Below are positions 1 to 5,033 of a stretch of 25,505 nt of DNA, one piece after another (the first letter of the stretch is position 1; the number at the start of each line of letters is the position of its first letter). Both the position numbers and the translations under genes were made by a program. A model generated the notes under the pieces. The model made no database searches and was not told the DNA's origin. It worked only from the letters and a program-made list of their open reading frames with translations. The DNA is from a virus. Where the stretch lies: positions 1-25,505 of IMG/VR virus record IMGVR_UViG_3300015245_000073. One strand, 5' to 3'.

Positions 1-401
1 ATGCCGTCGGTGCCCGACCAGAAGTGCGTCAGCGAGTCGACGATGACGACCTGGCTGCCTTTGGCCGAGGCTGAGGCGAGGGCCTTCACGAGGTCCCTGG
101 GGTCGTACTTGCTCATCCGCAGGGTGTCGAAGACGAATCCGCTGGCCGTTGAGCCCGGGGGCTTGGAGTACTTGGACGCCGAACCGCGTTCGGTGTCGAT
201 CAGCGCGATCGGTCCGCCCAGTGCCGTGGCGGTCAGCAGCGCAGTCCAGGTCTTGCCGCTGCCGCTGGGGCCCGCCAGGGCGATGCGCGCCTTGGCCTTG
301 TCCTTGGTGGCCGGCTCGAAGTCGAACGCGCCGCCGGACCCGCTGAAGGAGGGGCCTTGCGTGCGCGCCGCGACGGCACCTGCGATCGTGTTGCTGCTCA
401 T
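1..401 (-). CDS. RecA/Sak4-like phage recombination ATPase (AAA_24-type), 3' end outside window
   Basis: Read from the complement of 401, the first 133 codons give a P-loop ATPase. A Walker A motif GPSGSGKT lies at residues 44-51, a strand with LIDTE at 67-71, and a Walker B strand QVVIVDSLTHFW at 117-128. This layout fits the short RecA-like phage ATPases (AAA_24, Sak4-type), which anneal or pair single strands during phage recombination; that role is known for the family and inferred here. The ATG at 401 overlaps the stop of the upstream exonuclease gene by one base (ATGA layout), so the two are translationally coupled. An exonuclease plus annealing/recombinase protein is the usual two-component phage recombination system. 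The C-terminal part is beyond the window, so a helicase or other P-loop ATPase cannot be fully excluded. Confidence 0.8.
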   Translation of the reverse strand, partial: MSSNTIAGAVAARTQGPSFSGSGGAFDFEPATKDKAKARIALAGPSGSGKTWTALLTATALGGPIALIDTERGSASKYSKPPGSTASGFVFDTLRMSKYDPRDLVKALASASAKGSQVVIVDSLTHFWSGTDG

Positions 402-1300
402 CAGATGCCGCCTCTGGTCGGTTGAAGACTGTGGGTGGTGCCGTCGGCCTTGACGGTGCGGATCGCGACCCGCTCGGTGCCGCACTCGGCGTAGCGGGCG
501 TTGCCGATGGCGGCGAGGACCCGGGCGGAGGCTTCGCGCTTGGCGTCCCTGGCCAGGTCGTACTGCGCGCGGGCCGTGTCGTACTTGCCGGCGAGCGAGG
601 GCGCGATCTGCACGGCCTCGTCGATGACGCCGAGCGCGAGCTCCTTGACGGTCCGGTAGGTCGCCGCGTGGCTGTCCAGATCCGGGACGACCCCGGCCGC
701 CAGGGACGCCATGAACGCCGCCCCGGCCTCGCGTAGCAGCGCGGCATCGACAGGGTCGTAGTCGACGATGTATTCGCGGTAGTCGCAGTTGCCGATGAGC
801 ACGGGCACGAGGAACCGGCGCAGGCCGATGGTGTCCTCGTAGTGGATGACCTGCGCCCGGTAGTACACCGGGATCTCGTCGGTGCCCTGCCGGCCCCAGC
901 CGTCGCCGTCGTGGGCGGTCTTGGCCTCCACGCCGATCCATTGGCCGAGGCGGTCGACGGCGAGGCGGTCCGGGTTCGCGATCTGCCAGGGCCGGGCGTT
1001 GTTGCGGTACGTTCCGGCGGAGACGATGAGTAGTTCGGGGTGGCAGAGCCCGAGCTTTTCGACGACGTCGTCCTCGAGGCGCTGCCCCCATTCCATCGCC
1101 GGGGTCTGCTCGACGGGGCGGGCGAGACCGGCCTTGCGGTGCCAGAGGCTGTAGTGCGACTCGAACGGCGACAGGTCGACGACGGCGGCCATCTCGGACC
1201 CGCCGAGGCCGTTCGCGCGAGCGGCATGCCAATCCGGGGACCCGGGCGTGAACTCGCCGAGGAGGACCGCGTCCGGGGTGGCGTAGGCGGCGGCGGTCAC
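401..1300 (-). CDS. YqaJ/lambda-exonuclease-type viral recombinase nuclease
   Basis: This 299-residue protein carries the hallmarks of the YqaJ family of PD-(D/E)XK exonucleases. They are an N-terminal GLGGSEMAAVVDLSPF segment, MEWGQRLEDDVVEKL with the acidic helix residue, PDRLAVD followed by GVEAKTA (the D...ExK catalytic core), and the YYRAQVIHYE helix that carries the conserved Gln. Enzymes of this family digest one strand of double-stranded DNA ends to supply single strands to an annealing protein, which fits the ATPase gene directly downstream. I chose the GTG at 1300 because it overlaps the upstream stop (GTGA), as elsewhere in this operon, and because the frame further upstream is low-complexity Arg-rich shadow sequence. 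The N-terminal tryptophan region (GSPDWHAARANGLGGS) is typical of the family. Confidence 0.88.
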   Translation of the reverse strand: MTAAAYATPDAVLLGEFTPGSPDWHAARANGLGGSEMAAVVDLSPFESHYSLWHRKAGLARPVEQTPAMEWGQRLEDDVVEKLGLCHPELLIVSAGTYRNNARPWQIANPDRLAVDRLGQWIGVEAKTAHDGDGWGRQGTDEIPVYYRAQVIHYEDTIGLRRFLVPVLIGNCDYREYIVDYDPVDAALLREAGAAFMASLAAGVVPDLDSHAATYRTVKELALGVIDEAVQIAPSLAGKYDTARAQYDLARDAKREASARVLAAIGNARYAECGTERVAIRTVKADGTTHSLQPTRGGI

Positions 1301-1605
1301 GGCGCCTCCCGCCGTGATCCGGTCAGGCGGCCGGCGACGGTGACGCCCGCGCCGAGGACCGGCAGCTCCACGACGATCCACCCGGTCGTGGGATAGCGGT
1401 GGCCGTCGAGGTATGAGGCAGCTGGCGAGACGACGGCGGGCTTCAGACCGAACGCGAGCGCCCACTCCCACACGTCCGCCCGGATCTGCCGGTCGGTGCC
1501 GGTCGCGGTCCCGGTGACGCCGTGGGTCCGGTCTTCGCTCCAGTCCAGCCGGGGCAGCGCCATCAGCTCCGCGACGGCGGAGGCCAGCATCGCGGGGGAG
1601 ATCAT
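1297..1605 (-). CDS. Unrecognised 102-residue early phage protein
   Basis: The product is a small soluble protein with no motif I recognise. It has an amphipathic N-terminal helix (MISPAMLASAVAELMALPRLDW) and a mixed strand-rich second half ending in GRLTGSRREAP. It starts at ATG 1605 and ends in TGA overlapping the GTG of the exonuclease, and its own start overlaps the stop of the gene above, so it is embedded in a translationally coupled chain. Position next to the recombination genes suggests, but does not show, a role in DNA metabolism or host takeover. No membrane segment or signal peptide is visible. Confidence 0.6.
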   Translation of the reverse strand: MISPAMLASAVAELMALPRLDWSEDRTHGVTGTATGTDRQIRADVWEWALAFGLKPAVVSPAASYLDGHRYPTTGWIVVELPVLGAGVTVAGRLTGSRREAP

Positions 1606-1979
1606 GCGTCACGCCCCGACCGGCTCCAGTCGACGGGCGCACCCGTCGGCACGGCCTCGTTCACGACGCGCGGCGGCCGCCGGCCGGCGTAGTCCCGCGA
1701 CACGTCGCCGGTCAGCCGGGCCGCGATCTCGTCCAGGCCGACCAGGCGCGCCAGCGCCTCGTGGAGCGTGTCGGCAGTGTCGATGAGGTACTCCACGTCC
1801 GGCGGGAGGGCGGCGCGCCCGGCCTCCTGCTCCCGGGTCAGGCCCCCGCGCGCCTCCTCGGCCGCGTTGTGTGCGGCGCGGAACGCGGCCAGGGCGTTCC
1901 GGACCTCGCCGGGCCCAGGGGCCGGGCGGACGGCGACGGCCGTGGTGGTCTCGGCGTGGGTGAACGTCAGGGCGCTCAT
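1602..1979 (-). CDS. Unrecognised 125-residue early phage protein, helical
   Basis: The predicted protein is largely alpha-helical and alanine-rich. It has a likely helical hairpin at residues 25-100 (EVRNALAAFRAAHNAAEEAR, then PPDVEYLIDTADTLHEALARL) and a basic, flexible C-terminus. I recognise no catalytic motif. ATG 1979 overlaps the TGA of the preceding gene and its own TGA overlaps ATG 1605, so its reading frame is well supported by coupling. Function unknown; a small DNA-metabolism accessory protein is only a guess from the neighbourhood. Confidence 0.6.
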   Translation of the reverse strand: MSALTFTHAETTTAVAVRPAPGPGEVRNALAAFRAAHNAAEEARGGLTREQEAGRAALPPDVEYLIDTADTLHEALARLVGLDEIAARLTGDVSRDYAGRRPPRVVNEAVPTGAPVDWSRSGRDA

Positions 1980-2179
1980 GCGGCCACCGCCGTGAGGAAC
2001 TCCACGTTCCGGATCGCGAGCGCGCCGCCGGACAACTCGACCTCGGCGACGGCGCTCCCGATCACGTCCGGGTACACGCGGCGCACGACGCCGGACACCC
2101 GGTCCGGGCTCTCGCTGACGAACAAGGACACGCGGGTCCCGGCGGCGATTGCGGCGGGGCTCTCGTCAATGGCGGTCAC
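1976..2179 (-). CDS. Unrecognised 67-residue early phage protein, beta-rich
   Basis: The gene starts with GTG 2179, which overlaps the stop of the gene above (GTGA). The frame further upstream is Arg/Gly shadow sequence. The protein has alternating hydrophobic strands (GTRVSLFVSESPDRVSGVVRRVYPDVIGSAVAEVELS) that look like a small beta-barrel or SH3-like fold, ending in FLTAVAA. No family is recognised. The stop overlaps the next start by 4 nt. Confidence 0.5.
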   Translation of the reverse strand: MTAIDESPAAIAAGTRVSLFVSESPDRVSGVVRRVYPDVIGSAVAEVELSGGALAIRNVEFLTAVAA

Positions 2180-2595
2180 GGCGCGTCCACCTCCGCCGGC
2201 TGCCCGTCTGCCGCGTGATCCTCGGCGGCGGGGTCCTGCTCGGACGGCCATGCGGGCTCGTCGGCGACCGTGGCGGTCTCGGGCCCGTGGACCGCGGCCC
2301 ACACCCGGACCGTGACGCCGTCGAAGACGCCGGACGCGCTGACGTCCACGAACGAGTGCGGGCCGTTCGGCACGAAGTGCTCGGGCTCGACCGCCAGGCC
2401 GAGGGCGTCGGCGTAGCGGCGGACCTCGGCGCGGCAGTCCAGGCCGGTGACCGGCTCCAGCTCGCCCGCGAGGTCCGCCGACGTGTTGATCCGCCAGGTC
2501 GCCTCGGCCAGGCCGTCGGCGGCCAGGATCCGCGTCAGCGCGAATGCGGCGGCGAGCTGGGTGGTCTGTGCGGTCTGGGTCAGGGTGTCGGTCAT
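2176..2595 (-). CDS. Unrecognised 139-residue early phage protein
   Basis: The start is ATG 2595, overlapping the TGA of the preceding gene (ATGA). The product begins MTDTLTQTAQTTQLAAAF, has a mixed alpha/beta body with VDVSASGVFDGVTVRVWAAVHGP, and ends in a long acidic tail rich in Asp, Glu and Pro. A C-terminal acidic tail on a small phage early protein is reminiscent of single-strand binding proteins or DNA mimics. The core does not show a recognisable OB-fold signature, so I leave it unassigned. Confidence 0.55.
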   Translation of the reverse strand: MTDTLTQTAQTTQLAAAFALTRILAADGLAEATWRINTSADLAGELEPVTGLDCRAEVRRYADALGLAVEPEHFVPNGPHSFVDVSASGVFDGVTVRVWAAVHGPETATVADEPAWPSEQDPAAEDHAADGQPAEVDAP

Positions 2596-3320
2596 CGCGC
2601 CCTCACCCCGGTCATCGCGTCGCCGAACACGGGCGTCGAGACCGTCGCGTAGACGGCGGTGTCCCGGTCGGCGGTGCCCCCGGGGCGGCGGGCTGTGATC
2701 GGCCTGCCCGCTGCGACCTTCCACCGGTCGTTGAACGTGACCATCCCCTGGTCGCGGGCGGCGGTCCTGGCCTCCTGCGCGGCCACGAACGCCAGCAGCG
2801 ACCGCTCGTACCGGGGCTGTCCGTCCGATCCCCGGAACCATGCCGCGTCGGGGGCGGCGGTGTGCGTCAGCGCGGAGTTCCCGAAGTTCCCAAAGGGCTG
2901 GACGAGGCGCTGCTGCACGGCGCGCAGCTCGCGCGGCGTCCGGTCCAGCGGATTGTCGAACGTGCCGAGCAGCGACGGGGGGCTGCCGTGGTCGTACAGG
3001 TCCGGGTACCAGTTGTGCGGGTCGACGACGTCCTTGACGGTCGCGAACGGGACGGTGGCGTCGGTGCAGCCGAGCGGCTCCGGGGCGGGCGTGTCGCAGA
3101 CGGCGCCGAACAGGACCGTGAGTCCGTCGCGGGCGACCAGCGGCGCGACGTATGCCAGGTCTGCGGGGTCCGCGTAGTCCGGGGCGGTCGGCGGGCGCTG
3201 GGCCATGCCCGGCCGGGGCGCGGCCTCAGGCTCGACGGGTCCGGCGTGGCGGCCCGGCAGCGGACGGGCGGGGCGGGTGGCGGGCGCGGGGGCTCGCTTT
3301 GCGCGGTATCGGCGTGTCAT
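2592..3320 (-). CDS. Unrecognised 242-residue phage protein, first of the coupled early chain
   Basis: The N-terminal 45 residues are basic and proline-rich (MTRRYRAKRAPAPATRPARP...), likely disordered and possibly nucleic-acid binding. The rest is globular, with FGAVCDTPAPEPLGCTDATV, many aromatic residues (NWYPDLYDHG, AAWFRGSDGQPRYERSLLAF) and a terminal VFGDAMTGVRAR. I recognise no family. ATG 3320 is chosen. An in-frame TTG at 3332 is possible and has an AAAGGA about 12 nt upstream, so the start is uncertain. The stop overlaps the next start (ATGA). The size and odd composition make it a good candidate for a novel early function. Confidence 0.6.
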   Translation of the reverse strand: MTRRYRAKRAPAPATRPARPLPGRHAGPVEPEAAPRPGMAQRPPTAPDYADPADLAYVAPLVARDGLTVLFGAVCDTPAPEPLGCTDATVPFATVKDVVDPHNWYPDLYDHGSPPSLLGTFDNPLDRTPRELRAVQQRLVQPFGNFGNSALTHTAAPDAAWFRGSDGQPRYERSLLAFVAAQEARTAARDQGMVTFNDRWKVAAGRPITARRPGGTADRDTAVYATVSTPVFGDAMTGVRAR

Positions 3321-3426
3321 CCTGGAAAACAACGGATGCCCACATCCTTTCTCGGTCTTAGTGGTCGTACTGGTGGGCGTTCGAGGCGATCGACCGGTGG
3401 CAGCCGGGAGGTCGCCTGTTGCGCTT
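3321..3426. other. Intergenic gap inside the early region
   Basis: About 100 bases separate the excisionase-like gene from the long chain of coupled early genes. I see no convincing hairpin terminator. This is the only real break in the left operon, so a second promoter for the recombination genes could lie here or inside the gene above. Confidence 0.4.
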
Positions 3427-3753
3427 TCAGTGCTGGCGGGTGGCCCGTGCAGGGCGCGGTTTCCGGCCCGTGTCGCCGGGCCGCTTGCCCTGGCCGTGCA
3501 TCTCGACGATCTGCTGGAGATCGAGCCGGGAGAACATCAGCCGCCCGGCGAGGTAGGTGCACGGGATCGAGCGCTCGGCGCTGCGCTTGTACAGCCAGTT
3601 CGATGAGCGAAGCCCGAGTTGGAGCGCGGCTTCCTCGGGTTCGAAGAGGAGCTTTTCCGACTCCGTGTCTGCGGGGCCGAGCTCCAGCAGCTTTCCGAGC
3701 GCCGCGTGGATGACGCGCGCCAGATCGAGGTCCACTGCGCTGTCGGTGGTCAT
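3427..3753 (-). CDS. Excisionase-like MerR-type winged-helix DNA-binding protein
   Basis: The 108-residue protein has a compact helix-turn-helix/wing at residues 36-85: LFEPEEAALQLGLRSSNWLYK as recognition helices, then IPCTYLAGRLMFSRLDLQQIVE. This is the pattern of phage Xis/AlpA-type proteins (first helix pair, 'R-I-P' turn, wing with G-R-hydrophobic-F-x-R-x-D-L). A basic C-terminal tail follows (KRPGDTGRKPRPARATRQH). Its position, directly after a Cro-like gene and about 1 kb from attP and the integrase, supports a directionality factor or early regulator. ATG 3753 overlaps the TGA of the upstream regulator. An alternative role is a plain transcription regulator. Confidence 0.68.
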   Translation of the reverse strand: MTTDSAVDLDLARVIHAALGKLLELGPADTESEKLLFEPEEAALQLGLRSSNWLYKRSAERSIPCTYLAGRLMFSRLDLQQIVEMHGQGKRPGDTGRKPRPARATRQH

Positions 3754-4031
3754 CCGCGGGGCCTCTCGGCGCGGACGCGCTCGAACATCTCCACCCGGGC
3801 GTGCTCGCGGCTCGCGCCGGTCGTCTCCGCCAGGTCGAGGAACCCGTCGATGAACTTCTGTCCCGGCAGGCACTCGCCCCGCTCGACGCGGTTGAGCGTT
3901 GAGCGGCTGATGCTGGCGTCGGCGAGGATGCGCGCCTGGTGCAGCTCGCCGTTGGGCTTGATCCATCTGTCGCGGTTGCGATGGGCGAGCCAGTCGAGGC
4001 CGTTGGGCTTGAGCCGGGTCTCGTTTCTCAT
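3750..4031 (-). CDS. XRE-family helix-turn-helix regulator (Cro-like)
   Basis: The 93-residue protein contains an XRE-type helix-turn-helix: GELHQARILADASISRSTLNRVERGECLPGQ, where helix 2-turn-helix 3 (ADASISRSTLNRVERG) is the classic signature, followed by a short helical tail. I prefer ATG 4031, because AAGGGGGA lies about 9 nt upstream. An in-frame ATG at 4058 sits inside the operator-like palindrome and has no ribosome site. It is the first gene of the leftward early operon and faces the other repressor-like gene across a short regulatory gap, which is the usual repressor/Cro arrangement. Which of the two maintains lysogeny cannot be decided from sequence. Confidence 0.75.
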   Translation of the reverse strand: MRNETRLKPNGLDWLAHRNRDRWIKPNGELHQARILADASISRSTLNRVERGECLPGQKFIDGFLDLAETTGASREHARVEMFERVRAERPRG

Positions 4032-4058
4032 GCGGTGGTCGTCCCCCTTCCGAGTCAT

Positions 4059-4136
4059 CTCGTCTCAGTGACGAGACTATCCCAGTAGGTCCCGTGCGCG
4101 CAACGACTTTCGGGAAGCCCGTCCCTGAGACGAGAC
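4059..4136. promoter_or_regulatory. Operator-like inverted copies of CTGAGACGAG in the divergent control region
   Basis: The sequence CTGAGACGAG occurs on the minus strand at 4068-4059 and on the plus strand at 4125-4134, so the two copies point away from each other across the gap between divergent HTH genes. The left copy is part of a local palindrome, CTCGTC (4059-4064), 5-nt spacer, GACGAG (4070-4075). The right copy extends as CTGAGACGAGAC to 4136. Placement over the predicted promoter start supports repressor/Cro operators. Binding is inferred. Confidence 0.5.
4076..4103 (-). promoter_or_regulatory. Candidate leftward early promoter
   Basis: Read on the minus strand, TTGCGC (4103-4098) and GATAGT (4081-4076) are separated by 16 bp and resemble sigma-70-type -35 and -10 boxes. 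The predicted start of transcription, near 4069, falls inside the operator-like inverted repeat, so binding there would block the early operon. Confidence 0.45.
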
Positions 4137-4271
4137 GCGCGGTTTTACGCCACGGTGAAGGAAATGCCTGGTCTGGTCTGTACATCGGGGGAGTGCTGAG
4201 TAGCGTGACTTGCGGAACCACCTCGCGACGTGTTGCATGTACGGGACACTCCGGCTGATGGGTACCAGGGG

Positions 4272-4730
4272 ATGACTGACAGCGATACCGAGGCCAAGGT
4301 CCGTTTTGCCGCATGGCTCAAGAACCAACTCGACTTCCGCGGCTGGTCGAGCTCAGTCCTGATCAAGGGCGGCGGCGATGTGTTCGGCCGCAACGCCGTG
4401 TACCGGTGGCTCAACGGCGAGAACCTGCCCAAGCCCGCCGCCGCCAGGCGCATCGCGGAGGTCTTCGGAATCGACCCGCGGGAGGTGTTCGACGCCGCGG
4501 GGATCACCCACCTGATGAACGTCGAGGGGGGACTCGTCGTCGCCACCGACCCGGCCGAGGTGTTCGTCGCGCAGGTCCGGGCGCGCGGCTTCCCGCCGGC
4601 TGTCGAGGAGCGCCTGATCGAGCAGGTCCGGCGGGACATCGCCGAGCGCCGTGCCGTGCTGGACGCGCAACTCGACATCGTGGAGGAGGCGCAGCGGTCG
4701 GCGCGGGGAGAGCCTGAACCGGAGGTTTGA
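4272..4730 (+). CDS. Helix-turn-helix repressor-like protein (candidate immunity repressor)
   Basis: The 152-residue product has an N-terminal lambda-repressor-type HTH domain at about residues 8-65: FAAWLKNQLDFRGWSSSVL, then NAVYRWLNGENLPKPAAARRIAEVFGIDPREVFDAAG. A long charged helix (EERLIEQVRRDIAERRAVLDAQLDIVEEAQRS) at the C-terminus could dimerise. It is read away from the leftward early operon and converges on the integrase, a common position for the prophage repressor. ATG 4272 is chosen because homologous HTH proteins begin just ahead of this helix. AGGGG abuts the codon, so a leaderless or in-frame GTG start at 4230 is possible. No cleavage or peptidase domain is visible, so SOS-type self-cleavage is unlikely. 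Confidence 0.72.
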   Translation: MTDSDTEAKVRFAAWLKNQLDFRGWSSSVLIKGGGDVFGRNAVYRWLNGENLPKPAAARRIAEVFGIDPREVFDAAGITHLMNVEGGLVVATDPAEVFVAQVRARGFPPAVEERLIEQVRRDIAERRAVLDAQLDIVEEAQRSARGEPEPEV

Positions 4731-4750
4731 TCTGGAGACGATCTGGAGAC
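4729..4750 (+). repeat. Left arm-type repeats, two tandem GATCTGGAGAC
   Basis: GATCTGGAGAC occurs at 4729-4739 and again at 4740-4750 without a gap. The first copy overlaps the stop codon of the repressor-like gene. The same motif recurs on the far side of the core, as expected for binding sites of the integrase N-terminal domain. Confidence 0.65.
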
Positions 4751-4760
4751 GATCATCTCT

Positions 4761-4800
4761 AGTCAGTACCGATGAGTGCCGATCAGAACCGACCAGGGCC
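4761..4800 (+). repeat. Four 10-bp direct repeats between arm and core
   Basis: Four successive decamers read AGTCAGTACC, GATGAGTGCC, GATCAGAACC and GACCAGGGCC, with consensus GATnAGnnCC. A 10-bp step places each copy on the same face of the helix, as for cooperative binding of a small protein. The excisionase-like protein encoded at 3427-3753 is the natural candidate; this is inference. Confidence 0.5.
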
Positions 4801-4872
4801 TATGGGCGTCGGAAATGGCGGCAGGTCAGGATCCTGACGAAGCCGTGACCAGCGGGCCGATACCGGAGCAGC

Positions 4873-4919
4873 CTTCCCTGACACGGAAGAGGTCACTGGT
4901 TCAATCCCAGTATCGCCCA
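4873..4919 (+). other. attP core: 3' half of a tRNA-Val(GAC) gene
   Basis: The sequence forms the 3' half of a tRNA. The anticodon stem is CTTCC/GGAAG (4873-4877, 4885-4889) with loop CTGACAC giving anticodon GAC. A variable loop AGGTC follows, then T stem ACTGG/CCAGT (4895-4899, 4907-4911) around TTCAATC, and the acceptor strand ATCGCCC with discriminator A (4912-4919). No acceptor 5' strand GGGCGAT and no proper D arm are found upstream, so it is not a functional tRNA. Temperate phages that integrate into tRNA genes carry exactly such a fragment to restore the gene, so the host attB is predicted to be tRNA-Val(GAC). Confidence 0.85.
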
Positions 4920-4923
4920 CACC

Positions 4924-4957
4924 GACAAGCGGCCAACCGGATGGTTGGCCGCTTGTC
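4924..4957 (+). terminator. 15-bp perfect hairpin just after the tRNA 3' end
   Basis: GACAAGCGGCCAACC (4924-4938) pairs perfectly with its complement at 4943-4957 around a GGAT loop. It starts five bases after the tRNA discriminator base. The simplest reading is a tRNA terminator carried along with the core, replacing the host's own terminator after integration. It may also end the repressor-like transcript. Confidence 0.65.
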
Positions 4958-4978
4958 ATATACTTGATAAAGTGCGCC

Positions 4979-5011
4979 GATCTGGAGCGGATCTGGAGAT
5001 GATCTAGGCGA
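4979..5011 (+). repeat. Right arm-type repeats, GATCTGGAG series
   Basis: GATCTGGAGCG (4979-4989) and GATCTGGAGAT (4990-5000) are tandem 11-bp copies of the left-arm motif. A degraded third copy, GATCTAGGCGA (5001-5011), contains the integrase stop codon. Same orientation and same 11-bp step as the left arm. Confidence 0.6.
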
Positions 5012-5033
5012 GTGTCGCCCAGATCATCTCCAG
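4993..5033 (-). terminator. Long hairpin spanning the integrase stop codon
   Basis: CTGGAGATGATCT (4993-5005) is complementary to AGATCATCTCCAG (5021-5033). One mismatch inward, GGCGA (5007-5011) pairs with TCGCC (5015-5019) around a GTG loop, giving about 18 base pairs. The right strand codes for the last integrase residues (LLEMIW) and the left strand overlaps the arm repeats, so it is both a likely integrase terminator and part of attP. Confidence 0.6.

Larger units (their letters stand above)
4729..5011. other. Phage attachment region attP (arm sites, core, arm sites)
   Basis: The gap between the convergent repressor-like gene and integrase has the parts expected of a tyrosine-integrase attP: tandem 11-bp repeats on the left, four 10-bp repeats, a tRNA 3'-end core, a hairpin, and tandem 11-bp repeats on the right of the same GATCTGGAGA type. 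Phage genes lie on both sides, so this is attP and not attL or attR. The integrase gene abuts the right arm. The role of each repeat is inferred. Confidence 0.75.

Noticed and set aside
1-453. Plus-strand frame at the left edge
   Set aside because: It is antisense to the ATPase gene, whose Walker motifs are clear on the minus strand.
4761-4800. CRISPR array or minisatellite
   Set aside because: The repeats are 10 bp, adjacent, without spacers and sit between integrase arm sites.
4861-4919. A functional tRNA-Val gene
   Set aside because: The anticodon and T arms are complete, but there is no acceptor 5' strand and no D arm upstream, so it is an attachment core, not a tRNA gene.
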